Shown piece after piece: positions 53,123-61,994 of a DNA stretch of 64,000 nucleotides. Below the pieces are notes generated by a model that saw nothing but the letters and a program-made list of their open reading frames with translations, did no database searches and had not been told where the DNA came from. Where the stretch lies: NCBI GenBank assembly GCA_902799705.1, contig CADCBP010000003.1:62001-126000 (forward strand). Direction: 5' to 3'. Source of the stretch: an uncultured Bacteroidales bacterium. GTDB lineage: Bacteria; Bacteroidota; Bacteroidia; Bacteroidales; Paludibacteraceae. Each line of letters starts with the position of its first letter. Position 1 is the first letter of the stretch. The position numbers and the translations under genes were made by a program.

Positions 53123-55343
53123 GTCCGCAGACCATCGAGGCATCAAAATTCGGACCAAAGGGTTCTTCCCATCCTATAATCGGATTATCCTGTCGGAAAT
53201 TCGTCATATTCTCCGCGCCTAAGTAAATACTGCAGGTACGGAAATATTTCGTGATCTGCGCCATTAACTGCGGGTACCATGTAAAAGGCTGTTCAAAGCC
53301 GTCCGGCATACGTCCCACACCGTTAAACTGCGCTGTGACATCAAACTGCCACTTCTTCAACGGTGTCTGATAACTGGTGGTAACAACGCCTTTGAAGCGG
53401 TTGGAAAGCGCTTTGGGGCGCAAACGGGCAAAGCCATTCTCGTCGATGGTAGTCTGTCGTGCGTCCGTATAACGGAAAGCGGCAGTCCATGTCCATCCAC
53501 GCAGCACTTCTATCGAAGCCTCTATCTGTGCGCAGTGCGCAAAGGACTGGGCACCCGGAAGGTCTGTCTGGTTATAGATGTACACGGCATGTTTGTCCTG
53601 ATCTAAGTCCACGATAAGGGAATTCAAAAAATGCGTGTAATAATACTCGGCGGATAGTTGCAATTCTTTACTTCCCAGCGGAATATAGAAAGTCGTTGAG
53701 ACGCCGGCATTGACAGCGCGTTCTTGTTTTATATCATTCGCAAGATGCAGTTCCCTACTCGACGGCAACATAAACGCATTGTCGGAGATAGCATTCGGAC
53801 TACGGTATCCCATTCCTACGCTCCCGCGTAGCGTCCACCATGCAAAGGGTGTGTATCGGATGTTCATTCGGGGAGTCGCAAAGAAGCCGTAACGAGTGGA
53901 ATAGTCAGCACGCACACCGGCCACCAATGACAGCATTTCCGCATATTTATAGCTGTATTCGGCAAAGATTCCGGGCACTACTTCGGAGCGGTTGAGAGGG
54001 TTAGCCAACACACTAAGTGCCTCTTCATAGCGGTCGTAATTGAGACTCAAACCCGCACTCAGACGATGGTCGTTGTCGATGAGCCCGCCACCTTCGAAAT
54101 TCCCCTGATAAATAGCGTTGGCATAGACATTCAGTTGGTTCGCATCCCATGTTCTGAGGCCGTATGTATTATTGAGATTATGGTAACTGACGGCAGTGAT
54201 GAGCGCGACGGATGAACCGCTCTCTTCATCAAACACGTAGCCGTTCTTAAAGAAACCTTCCACACGCCAGGTATTGAGGTTGATTAAGTACGGGTTCGTC
54301 AACGCCGGCTGTTGATGTACGTTCTGTCCTCCGCGACGACGGTCGTAGAGTCCGCGCACAAAGGCCTGGAATGTATATTCTCCCTGTCGGTAAAACCAAC
54401 GATTGGCAAGGTTCACATTCTGTATTTTCGGCATGTCGGCAAAAGAGTCATGGTTGCCGTCCATCGTCATATAACTGCCGCCGTAGTGCGCCAAGATACC
54501 CGTATAGAGTGAGCGGTGATGGCAATGTTCGCCTTCTTCATGGTGGTGCTCGTGTTCATGCGCCTCCTCATCTCCCAAAGGAATCTGCCAGCCACCCATA
54601 ATATTTGCCTCTCCCATGATTTCGGAATTGAACATAAGGTTTACGGACAAGGGGTTTTGAGTTTGCGGTTTAAGTAGTTCCACGTTTATCTGTCCTGAGG
54701 TGGCTTCGTAGCCGTTGATGACGGAGGAGGTTCCTTTACTTACCTGTATACTGCTCATCCATGGTCCCGGGATATACTCCAGACCAAAGGTCTGTGCCAA
54801 GCCGCGCACGGCAGGTGTATTCTCTTGAATCAACTGTACGTATGTACCGCTCAGTCCCAACAGACGGATCTGTTTGGCACCTGTAGCTGCATCGGAATAG
54901 GCAACATCAACAGAGGCACTTGTCTCGAAGGCTTCACTGAGGTTACAACACGCCGCACGACATAGTTCTTCCGTCCCGATAGTCTGAGTGTCGAACGCGG
55001 AAGTACGGCTCTTGATTACTCCCATCTTGCGTTCGGTAATAGTCACCTCGTCCAAAACGGCCTCGTCAATCAGCACGATAGTCAACGGCTGACGGTTCAG
55101 TACAACAGTGGTGTCATTATGACATCCGACAAAAGAAGCCACCAGACGATTGGTACTTTTGACAGGCATAATAGTGAATTCGCCGTCTATGCCGGTTGCC
55201 ACGCCTTTGGTGGTTCCTGCCCAATAGATGTTGGCTCCAATCATCGGATAGCCGCTTTCATCCAATACAACACCGCTTATTTGCGCGTACATGGGCACGC
55301 ACAAGCACACTATAAATAGGTATAAAAATAGACGTTTTGACAT
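53061..55343 (-). CDS. TonB-dependent receptor with His-rich loop, possible metal transporter
   Basis: 760 residues. Signal peptide MSKRLFLYLFIVCLCVPMYAQ, CarboxypepD_reg-like domain (VVLDESGYPMIGANIYWAGT), plug and barrel, ending GFRYDLEKPED rather than in an aromatic residue. A His/Glu-rich loop HEHEHHHEEGEHCHH lies near 260-275, suggesting binding of Zn, Ni or Cu. Promoter at 55363-55393, leader about 16 nt. The 3' end overlaps queH. Its substrate is unknown; the nickel genes at 6-10 kb are a possible but distant link. Confidence 0.92.
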   Translation of the reverse strand: MSKRLFLYLFIVCLCVPMYAQISGVVLDESGYPMIGANIYWAGTTKGVATGIDGEFTIMPVKSTNRLVASFVGCHNDTTVVLNRQPLTIVLIDEAVLDEVTITERKMGVIKSRTSAFDTQTIGTEELCRAACCNLSEAFETSASVDVAYSDAATGAKQIRLLGLSGTYVQLIQENTPAVRGLAQTFGLEYIPGPWMSSIQVSKGTSSVINGYEATSGQINVELLKPQTQNPLSVNLMFNSEIMGEANIMGGWQIPLGDEEAHEHEHHHEEGEHCHHRSLYTGILAHYGGSYMTMDGNHDSFADMPKIQNVNLANRWFYRQGEYTFQAFVRGLYDRRRGGQNVHQQPALTNPYLINLNTWRVEGFFKNGYVFDEESGSSVALITAVSYHNLNNTYGLRTWDANQLNVYANAIYQGNFEGGGLIDNDHRLSAGLSLNYDRYEEALSVLANPLNRSEVVPGIFAEYSYKYAEMLSLVAGVRADYSTRYGFFATPRMNIRYTPFAWWTLRGSVGMGYRSPNAISDNAFMLPSSRELHLANDIKQERAVNAGVSTTFYIPLGSKELQLSAEYYYTHFLNSLIVDLDQDKHAVYIYNQTDLPGAQSFAHCAQIEASIEVLRGWTWTAAFRYTDARQTTIDENGFARLRPKALSNRFKGVVTTSYQTPLKKWQFDVTAQFNGVGRMPDGFEQPFTWYPQLMAQITKYFRTCSIYLGAENMTNFRQDNPIIGWEEPFGPNFDASMVCGPTMGWKVYVGFRYDLEKPED

Positions 55344-55362
55344 AAGTTTTCAAAATTCGCTG

Positions 55363-55393
55363 CAAAATTACTGCTTTTGCACGAATTGTGCAA
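55363..55393 (-). promoter_or_regulatory. Promoter of the TonB-receptor gene
   Basis: Minus strand: TAATTTTG at 55370-55363 and TTG beginning at 55393 (TTGCACAATT), spacing 23. Confidence 0.85.
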
Positions 55394-55410
55394 TCCCCAA
55401 TAATAGGGAT

Positions 55411-57366
55411 TTATTTCGTTATGCGTTCTACTGCCCGCAAAATGGGTTCAATAGTCGGTGCTTCTCCAACTGCCTGAATGAGCCATTCTTTCGGTGTCAG
55501 GCGACCAAGACGGTAAATACGCATGTATTCAATCGCGAAGTCTTTCGGGGTCTTGCATTGCGCCAAGTGCTCCTCCAACTGATATTGGACGATGTGCCCG
55601 AGGGGATAATTCGGCAGGTACATAGGCGCATTCACCATGTGGCTATACACTGCTAAGAGAATGCAGTCGTGCTCGCCCAATACCGGTTCGTAATACGCGT
55701 TCCATACCTCTTTGGCAATCGCCTGTGTTGCCTCGCAGAGCTCCTTCGCGGTAGCCTTCGGGTGCTCGTATATCCAGCGCCACATACGCATATCCACAAG
55801 GCTCACACCCATGATCTCGTACATCGACCAGAACTGGTCTAAGACTTCGTCAGAACTGATTTCTGAATGCTGACTTCTGACTGCTCCCGGTAACAACTGC
55901 AGGTCCCGTTGTTGCCAAAGGAACGCACTGGCCTCGGTATAAGCCGTATTGGGCACACCGGAGAGCATATAATAGTCAATGTAGTACATGTCCAGAACCT
56001 GCTCCACACAATGCCCGAACTCATGCACGGCGATATTATACCCCTTGTAATCCATGCCGGCCGCAGGAATACGAGTGCGCAGCCGGGCATCCTCTTTGCG
56101 GCCTAAACAGGGCCAAGCATGTCCTGAACCGCGTGCTGGTTCTACTACAATACGATGAGCTATATTACGGGCGTCTTCGCTATAGAAGCCCATCTGGGTC
56201 AGCAGTCTCCACATGTCGGCGGCAAAGGCGTTGGCGTCTGGATAGAGCTTGCGCGTCTCGGCAGACAACGCATCTTCATTCAGGGCTGCGCGGGATTTGA
56301 AACCATCATACCAGATATCATACGGACGGAGTTCCCTACCCAATCGTTCGCGGATGACTGCGGCCACCTTGGCTACTTGAGGAGACCCCACCAACGCACG
56401 GAACAGACTGTCTAATTCTTCGGCAGGAATCTCCACCCCTTCTTCGAAGTTACGGATAATACCCGTTGGAGCCGTTGGACAATATGGGTCTTCCGCAAAA
56501 TAGGCTTGTGCTATCTCCAATATCCGTTCATAACGCGTGTAGGGTTCTGACGGTTGATCATCAATAACGGAAGGCTTCCATACAAAATCCCTGCCGTTGA
56601 CCGCTGCCTGCGGAATGGTCTGATCAACAATACGTTGCATCACACGATAAATCATTTCCTGTTTTTCTTGTCCGCCCTCAGTGCCGTAAAGCGCTTTGAG
56701 TTCGTCTCGCAGGTTCCAGTGACTCAGCAAAATCTTGTCTTCCGGCCATAACGCACGGTCATCCTCTGTACGCAGGTTACCCATGTAGATATTGTAGTCG
56801 GCTATGTAGTTCTCCGCATTTGCGAGCGACTGAGCCATGCGCGTGTTGACGGACGCAGGGACACGGGTTGTAAACACGTCTCCCATGCGGGCAAACGCCC
56901 ACTCCTGACGACTCCAACTCTTGCCCAATGTATTCTTCTCTTCCAGCGTATAATGGGGAAAATTCAAGATGGTGACAAATGCGAGTTTGTTTGCGAACAT
57001 ATCGTCCGAGAAATGCGCCAAGGGGCTGTAACCCGATAATATCCAATCCGGTGTCTGCGGTTCGGTAGCATTCGTCAGTTGGGTCGGACGAAGCAGTTCC
57101 ACCGTCAGCAGGTCCGCCGACTGATAGATATTCTCGAAAGCCTTACTTAACGACTCAAAGAGCGCTATGCGCTCGCTATCGGTTTTACAAGTGTTGTCCG
57201 CAATAAACTGTTCCAACTCTTCTTGTGTACCGTCTGTAGGCGTCCAAAGGGCGCGCACTTGTTGTTCTCCACGCGAATATTCCATTGTCTCTGTCTTTTT
57301 AGACGTGCATGACGTCAAGCCTAAGATGGCTGCAAACGCCATGTAAAATAATGTGTTATGTCTCAT
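55411..57366 (-). CDS. Secreted zinc metallopeptidase lipoprotein (HExxH, M3-like)
   Basis: 651 residues. Lipoprotein signal (ILGLTSCTSK). The zinc motif HEFGHCVEQ lies near 445 and the third ligand is probably Glu in YTEASAFLWQ near 474, giving a gluzincin of the M3/M2 type. The rest is helical. It would cleave peptides in the periplasm. Second gene of an operon with the esterase upstream (6 bases). A heptamer repeat (55856-55883) codes AVRSQHSEISS in a helix-helix turn after the active site. Confidence 0.85.
   Translation of the reverse strand: MRHNTLFYMAFAAILGLTSCTSKKTETMEYSRGEQQVRALWTPTDGTQEELEQFIADNTCKTDSERIALFESLSKAFENIYQSADLLTVELLRPTQLTNATEPQTPDWILSGYSPLAHFSDDMFANKLAFVTILNFPHYTLEEKNTLGKSWSRQEWAFARMGDVFTTRVPASVNTRMAQSLANAENYIADYNIYMGNLRTEDDRALWPEDKILLSHWNLRDELKALYGTEGGQEKQEMIYRVMQRIVDQTIPQAAVNGRDFVWKPSVIDDQPSEPYTRYERILEIAQAYFAEDPYCPTAPTGIIRNFEEGVEIPAEELDSLFRALVGSPQVAKVAAVIRERLGRELRPYDIWYDGFKSRAALNEDALSAETRKLYPDANAFAADMWRLLTQMGFYSEDARNIAHRIVVEPARGSGHAWPCLGRKEDARLRTRIPAAGMDYKGYNIAVHEFGHCVEQVLDMYYIDYYMLSGVPNTAYTEASAFLWQQRDLQLLPGAVRSQHSEISSDEVLDQFWSMYEIMGVSLVDMRMWRWIYEHPKATAKELCEATQAIAKEVWNAYYEPVLGEHDCILLAVYSHMVNAPMYLPNYPLGHIVQYQLEEHLAQCKTPKDFAIEYMRIYRLGRLTPKEWLIQAVGEAPTIEPILRAVERITK
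55856..55883. repeat. Heptamer repeat CTGACTT inside the metallopeptidase gene, in frame
   Basis: CTGATTT, CTGAATG, CTGACTT, CTGACTG: four units of exactly 7. Confidence 0.8.
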
Positions 57367-57372
57367 ATCATA

Positions 57373-58254
57373 CTATTTATTATATAGTAAATCCGCCGCA
57401 TAGTCGGCCATTCGGGACGAAGAATGGGCCGTATGGGGAACGGTATCCAATTGCCAATGACAGGCACATTTGCGTTTGGCTGCATAGGTCTGCGCAGAGG
57501 AGAAAAAACTATGTCCGCGTTGCCACCTGTTCAATCCTTGCTTATCCGCATCCAAAGAGGTGTTGAGATTCGCATCTCTGATCGTGTCGCCCTCTCCCAA
57601 AAGGATAAAGAGTTGTTGATCGAAGATTTTTTTGTTAATTTGGGAAACTCCGCCGATGTCTCTGTATCCGTAAGGATAATTGGCCTTATTGGTCAGGTTG
57701 GTATAGGTACCGGCATTCGCCGCGACGGCTTTGTCCAGGTACGGCGAGGTATAAAAAAGCACGAATCGATGTACGAATTGGGCGCCTGCCGAATGTCCGA
57801 AGATATTATATTTGGTATCTTTGAAACGGTATTTCTGATTCAGCGTACAGAAGATATCATCGATGATGCCATACACCAATGCGTCTTCCTTATTGTTATC
57901 CCACGCATACTTCACATTTCCCTGCTGGTATGCCCTCGACGAGAACCGATCTCTGTCAAATTGCGGAGCGATGATGATGAGCTTGTATTGCTCGGCTATG
58001 GAAATCCATGTGTCCCGATAGGTATCGGCGTTTCGATTGGTGCCATGCATCACAAATTGCACCTTCATATCTTGTATCTCCACCCCCGAGGGCACATAGA
58101 AAAAGACATCCAGAGTGATTCCTTTGTAATAGCCGTTGCACGGATAGGAAAAACGATGGGCACCCGGCATCAAGTACGGATCTGCCTTCGCTGCCAAGAA
58201 ATTGGCAAACAGCAATACGACAATGCTACATATAAACTTAAGACGCTTCATCAT
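57373..58254 (-). CDS. Secreted alpha/beta hydrolase (esterase/PHB-depolymerase-like)
   Basis: 293 residues from the Met at 58254 (MMKRLKFICSIVVLLFANFL signal; the next Met is equally possible). FVMHGTNRNADTYRDTW gives the oxyanion region, FGHSAGAQF the nucleophile Ser, and VPHTAHSSSRM a candidate His. It probably cleaves an ester of a glycan or lipid. The leader contains a sequence nearly identical to the first part of the btuB riboswitch, see findings. Confidence 0.85.
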   Translation of the reverse strand: MMKRLKFICSIVVLLFANFLAAKADPYLMPGAHRFSYPCNGYYKGITLDVFFYVPSGVEIQDMKVQFVMHGTNRNADTYRDTWISIAEQYKLIIIAPQFDRDRFSSRAYQQGNVKYAWDNNKEDALVYGIIDDIFCTLNQKYRFKDTKYNIFGHSAGAQFVHRFVLFYTSPYLDKAVAANAGTYTNLTNKANYPYGYRDIGGVSQINKKIFDQQLFILLGEGDTIRDANLNTSLDADKQGLNRWQRGHSFFSSAQTYAAKRKCACHWQLDTVPHTAHSSSRMADYAADLLYNK

Positions 58255-58257
58255 CAA

Positions 58258-58290
58258 ACAATTTCTTAGCCACAAGGGCAACGATTAATG
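58258..58290 (-). promoter_or_regulatory. Fragment resembling the 5' part of a cobalamin riboswitch
   Basis: Minus strand: AATCGTTGCCCTTGTGGCTA followed by AGAAAT, against AATCGTGCCCTTGAGGCTA and AGAAAT at the start of the btuB element. The rest of the aptamer is absent; the esterase start follows. It may be a truncated riboswitch. Confidence 0.5.
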
Positions 58291-58309
58291 TTAAACATTC
58301 TTTGCGGCG

Positions 58310-58340
58310 CAAAATTACAAATAAAAAATGACATACGCAA
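58310..58340 (-). promoter_or_regulatory. Promoter of the esterase-metallopeptidase operon
   Basis: Minus strand: TAATTTTG at 58317-58310 and TTG beginning at 58340 (TTGCGTATGTCA), spacing 23. Confidence 0.87.
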
Positions 58341-58400
58341 GCCTATGCCGTTAATTTTGCATTTTTGTCACATATTTGCTGCCGCATTCTTTTTAGAAAA

Positions 58401-58455
58401 TCTTTAGTTCTTATTTAGTTCTTATTTAGTTGTTATTTAGTTCATATTTGGTTCT
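58401..58455. repeat. Five tandem 11-mers, TATTTAGTTCT type
   Basis: TCTTTAGTTCT, TATTTAGTTCT, TATTTAGTTGT, TATTTAGTTCA, TATTTGGTTCT. With the two promoters around it, this is all I see in the gene-free stretch 58255-58608. Confidence 0.9.
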
Positions 58456-58510
58456 TTGCCTAATTATCGCGATACGAATACACCATGATTAAGTCCCGTA
58501 AAACCAACTG

Positions 58511-58541
58511 CAAAGGTACAACTTTTTTTTGATATGTGTAA
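58511..58541 (-). promoter_or_regulatory. Weak promoter with no gene directly downstream (orphan promoter 3)
   Basis: Minus strand: TACCTTTG at 58518-58511 with TTA in place of TTG at 58541, spacing 23. It reads into the 11-mers at 58455-58401 and then the esterase promoter. Confidence 0.6.
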
Positions 58542-58567
58542 ATTTTGAAGGAAAAATGTACGCACAT

Positions 58568-58598
58568 TTGCAAATTTGAAAAATTTGTAGTAATTTTG
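58568..58598 (+). promoter_or_regulatory. Promoter of the DUF3667-like/PagL-like gene pair
   Basis: TTG at 58568 (TTTGCAAATTTG) and TAATTTTG at 58591-58598, spacing 23. The ATG at 58609 is about 7 nt after the predicted transcription start. Confidence 0.88.
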
Positions 58599-58608
58599 CA
58601 GGCGGATT

Positions 58609-59427
58609 ATGAAAAAAGGCAAGATACATAAATGGTGGCAGGCGCTGCGGGAGCGGATGAAAACGCTGAAGGAACGGATGAAAGCGTTGCGGGCGAAGCA
58701 GACAGCGGGATACGGTGAAGTGGAAGCAAACAGCAAGCGCATCACTATGGAGAGTGTGACGTCGAATTTTCTCGAAGTATGGGGATTCGGCAACAAGAAT
58801 ATATTTGTGACCATAGGCCACCTGTTTTGGCGTCCCGGATACATGATGCGGGACTATTTAGAAGGCCGCCGCGGACGATTGATGCAACCTGTTATGATGT
58901 TAGTAGTGCTAACCTTGGGCCTGATGCTGTTGGGGAAAATACTACATGTGGAGATTATGCCCCGCGAATCAGCAACCTTGCATTTCTCGGAAGCGCACGC
59001 TCAATTAGACAGCACGAATCCCGACGATGCTAAAACACTTCAGCTCTTAAATTCCGTAGAGCAGTTCTCTATGTATATGGAGAACATACGTCGATGGGAA
59101 GAAGAACATCCGGATTTCGGGCTGCTCTTTAAGTTTTCGATTACTATGTTGCTCATGTGGTTGCTGTTCCGTAAAGTGGGAGATAAAACCTATAATTTCG
59201 CAGAGATCATGACGGTTGTATGCTATGCGATATGCCAGTTACAGGTGATTTCCATTGTATGGTTACTCTGCACGGCGTGGTGGCATCCACAGATAAGTTT
59301 TAATCCCTTTATCTTCCCGTTCTACATCGCTCACATCGTGTTTTTCATCGATTTCCAGCAGCTATTCCAACGCCGCTGGTGGTCCACACTTTGGCGCACG
59401 ATTGTGGCACTATTCTTTGTGTTCTGA
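58609..59427 (+). CDS. DUF3667-like membrane protein
   Basis: 272 residues. A basic N-terminus (KKGKIHKWWQALRERMKTLK) precedes NIFVTIGHLFWRPGYMMRDY and LEGRRGRLMQPVMMLVVL, the pattern of DUF3667 proteins, although the N-terminal zinc knuckle of that family is missing. Four membrane segments follow. Function unknown. It precedes the PagL-like gene by one base, so the pair is co-expressed. Confidence 0.85.
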   Translation: MKKGKIHKWWQALRERMKTLKERMKALRAKQTAGYGEVEANSKRITMESVTSNFLEVWGFGNKNIFVTIGHLFWRPGYMMRDYLEGRRGRLMQPVMMLVVLTLGLMLLGKILHVEIMPRESATLHFSEAHAQLDSTNPDDAKTLQLLNSVEQFSMYMENIRRWEEEHPDFGLLFKFSITMLLMWLLFRKVGDKTYNFAEIMTVVCYAICQLQVISIVWLLCTAWWHPQISFNPFIFPFYIAHIVFFIDFQQLFQRRWWSTLWRTIVALFFVF

Positions 59428-59428
59428 T

Positions 59429-60748
59429 ATGAGAAAGAGTCTGCTGTTGACAGTTCTATGCTTTGCCCTTTCGAGTTGGGCAATCCCGCATTACGAGTTA
59501 GCGTACAAGTTCACTGGTAACGGTGCAATGATGATGCCTGACGGGAAGGTGGATCAGTTTATCCAGCGGCCCGTTTTCGGCGGATCCTTTGCAGTGGAGT
59601 TTCTGCCGACAGGAAGATGGCATTGCTTGCAGCAATGGAACAATGCATCGATAGGTGTGGGAGTCAGTTACTTGAACTTAGGCAATGATGCTTTCCTGGG
59701 TTCTGCTTTCGCTGCGTACGGATATATGAACCAGCCGTTCTATAATGGTAACCATTTCCGGATTGGTCTTCGCCCGAAAGTAGGTATAGCAGCCGCGACA
59801 AAGACCTATCGGAACACCCTTCCGGACGGGATAGTTCCCTACTCTCAGGCTCGCGGTGCAGACGGGAAATTAATCGCTAACTGGTCGATTGGTTCAATAC
59901 TCAATGCGTATCTTGCATTGGATTTATACATGGACTTCCCCGTCAAAGACGGCTGGGAAATCACACTCGCCGGCGGATGGCATCATATCAGCAACGGAAG
60001 TATCATGCACCCGAATGCCGGATACAACATGTTCGGAGGCGAGTTAGGCGTGCGGTATCATCCGGCTAATCAGGCCAACAGAACTTATCAGAAACCTAAA
60101 CCGGATGTCCCAAGGAAATTATACGACGGCGTGGAGAAACCATGGGCGGTGGAGATCAGTGCTACGGGGGGAATAAAGCAGAACTACTACAAGGACAATA
60201 TCAACGGCATGCTGTTTTACGGCATTGCGACGCTTAAAGCCGCGGCATATTGGGTGCCGGTTAGTATCTTCCGAATCGGAGCGGGCGTTGATGCATTTTA
60301 TGACGGCTATTACAGTGCGGTGAACAATGAGTATGCCGCAGAAAACCCAGGTGCACCGGTGACCCATTTCGGAAAGACATACCTGCGGACGAGCGATATA
60401 AAGAACTGCTTCCGCGTAGGTATAAGTATCCAGCCCGAACTTGTTATCGGTCATCTAACAGCCGGTATACACGTCGGATTCTACGTATTCGACCCTATCA
60501 AAAATTTAGAGCCATATGATGTGTCCGGCAAAGACCCGAACGCCATTCATAAAAATGGCGAACCATTCAACAGAGGCATATTTTATTCGTATAACTTTGC
60601 GGAAGCGAGCAACTATCAGGATGGTTGGTGCTACATGCAGTTTGTGTTGAAATACCACGTATTAGACAACCTGTTCGTTCAGTTAGGTTTGAAAACTCAC
60701 GGCGTACGAGCAGAATTCATTGATGCCGGAATAGGCGTAGCATTCTAA
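59429..60748 (+). CDS. Acyloxyacyl hydrolase, PagL-like lipid A deacylase family
   Basis: 439 residues from the ATG at 59429; the frame runs upstream but over the previous stop. Signal peptide MRKSLLLTVLCFALSSWA. A first barrel half contains the catalytic-type motif WHHISNGS (His-Ser pair as in PagL) near 186. A second half has a further set of strands (FRIGAGVDAFYDGYYSAV). Twice the length of classic PagL. It probably removes an acyl chain from lipid A in the outer membrane. It overlaps the next gene tail to tail by 4 bases. Confidence 0.85.
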   Translation: MRKSLLLTVLCFALSSWAIPHYELAYKFTGNGAMMMPDGKVDQFIQRPVFGGSFAVEFLPTGRWHCLQQWNNASIGVGVSYLNLGNDAFLGSAFAAYGYMNQPFYNGNHFRIGLRPKVGIAAATKTYRNTLPDGIVPYSQARGADGKLIANWSIGSILNAYLALDLYMDFPVKDGWEITLAGGWHHISNGSIMHPNAGYNMFGGELGVRYHPANQANRTYQKPKPDVPRKLYDGVEKPWAVEISATGGIKQNYYKDNINGMLFYGIATLKAAAYWVPVSIFRIGAGVDAFYDGYYSAVNNEYAAENPGAPVTHFGKTYLRTSDIKNCFRVGISIQPELVIGHLTAGIHVGFYVFDPIKNLEPYDVSGKDPNAIHKNGEPFNRGIFYSYNFAEASNYQDGWCYMQFVLKYHVLDNLFVQLGLKTHGVRAEFIDAGIGVAF

Positions 60749-61971
60749 ATTTTCAAAAGCTGGTCTTCAATCAGATATACTTGCTCAAGAGGTACTCCGC
60801 GGTCCACAAGCGCTTTCCTGTCGGGCCGGAAGATATTATAGAATTCCTTGGACGATTTGCATAATTGCCGCGCCTGGCGGTAATTTTCAAAAGCCATGAC
60901 GCGGTCACCTTGCATCAGCAGGCAATGACCGTAATTGATATAATCCTGAGGTGAACCAGCGCCTTTTCGCAAGTGCTCCAGGAGCCAACGCGAGGCCAAT
61001 TCGATATTATCCCACATCATATCCATTCGTCCGATGGTCAGATAGGTCAACGCCATACGGTTCTGGCGCTCATAACCCTCTCCGACCACCACACTATACA
61101 CCCAGGTATCCGGTAAGATATCGACTATACTGCGCATATATTCCTTTTCGGAATTGGTGATGATAGACTGAATACCATTAAGGCTGGCGTCTTCGCCTGT
61201 CGCTTCAAGGAGCGACTGCAGTTCCTGCGGGACATCTTCCGGTTTTAACTCCTTGACAGTCAGATTTTTAAGCCATTCATCGTTGGTGGCAAGCACGAGC
61301 GAACATAAAGTCTGGAAAGCCTGTTCGCCATCGTCATTCATCTCGGCGACGGCGTTGGCGAATGCATTCTGTATGTCGGGAAAATAGTCTATTCGTATGT
61401 CGTAATGTGCCAATAAGAGTATTACATTCGACAGACACTGCTCTGAGATTACATCGGAGCCGTTATTGATACCGTCAATAAGAGTGAGTAAGGAGTCTTC
61501 CGAGAAGCACTGACGAAGACCATGGGCGATAGCAGATACCGCCATGAGCGCCGTTGCACCGCGCCCGGGATCTTGTATGATTTTCGCCAACCACTCCAAA
61601 TCTTTCTCCATAGGATGCACGTGATTCGAGAAATAATGCATAACAGACTGTATGTTATTCTCATTGAACGAGTGCATTTGAGGAGACACACCGCGCTGTA
61701 AGCGGATAGCGGCATATACGGCATCCACCAGGCGATAGGTGTTACCGGTGAGGAGGTCCAATTCCTTGTCCAAGCCTTCATCATTGGCACTCACCCAACG
61801 GCTGAAAAGATTCGTATAGTCCTGTTGGATATCCAGAAAGGCTTTCTCAAAGAGATTCGTCTCCCCCAACTCATTGAGCCAGGAACGCACGATAACCAAC
61901 GCATGACCAATCATGCGTTCCCCGAGCGAGCGCTCGATTGTTATTATTTGTTCATCGAGTGTTTGGGCCAC
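60745..61971 (-). CDS. Cytoplasmic TPR-like protein of unknown function
   Basis: 408 residues, GTG start (AQTLDEQIITIERSLGERMI). All-helical, no signal peptide; a TPR-like pair is seen near the C-terminus (SPQDYINYGHCLLMQGDRVM, then FENYRQARQLCKSSKEFYNI). I do not recognise the family. The spacer to the upstream glycosyltransferase is 23 bases of ATTTACAATTTAGTC words, so the two are likely co-transcribed. Confidence 0.82.
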   Translation of the reverse strand: MAQTLDEQIITIERSLGERMIGHALVIVRSWLNELGETNLFEKAFLDIQQDYTNLFSRWVSANDEGLDKELDLLTGNTYRLVDAVYAAIRLQRGVSPQMHSFNENNIQSVMHYFSNHVHPMEKDLEWLAKIIQDPGRGATALMAVSAIAHGLRQCFSEDSLLTLIDGINNGSDVISEQCLSNVILLLAHYDIRIDYFPDIQNAFANAVAEMNDDGEQAFQTLCSLVLATNDEWLKNLTVKELKPEDVPQELQSLLEATGEDASLNGIQSIITNSEKEYMRSIVDILPDTWVYSVVVGEGYERQNRMALTYLTIGRMDMMWDNIELASRWLLEHLRKGAGSPQDYINYGHCLLMQGDRVMAFENYRQARQLCKSSKEFYNIFRPDRKALVDRGVPLEQVYLIEDQLLKI

Positions 61972-61994
61972 TTGAACATTTACAATTTAGTCGT

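Noticed and set aside
57424-58269. Plus-strand open frame opposite the esterase
   Set aside because: Antisense to a gene with an intact GxSxG motif; low-complexity hydrophobic reading without family match.
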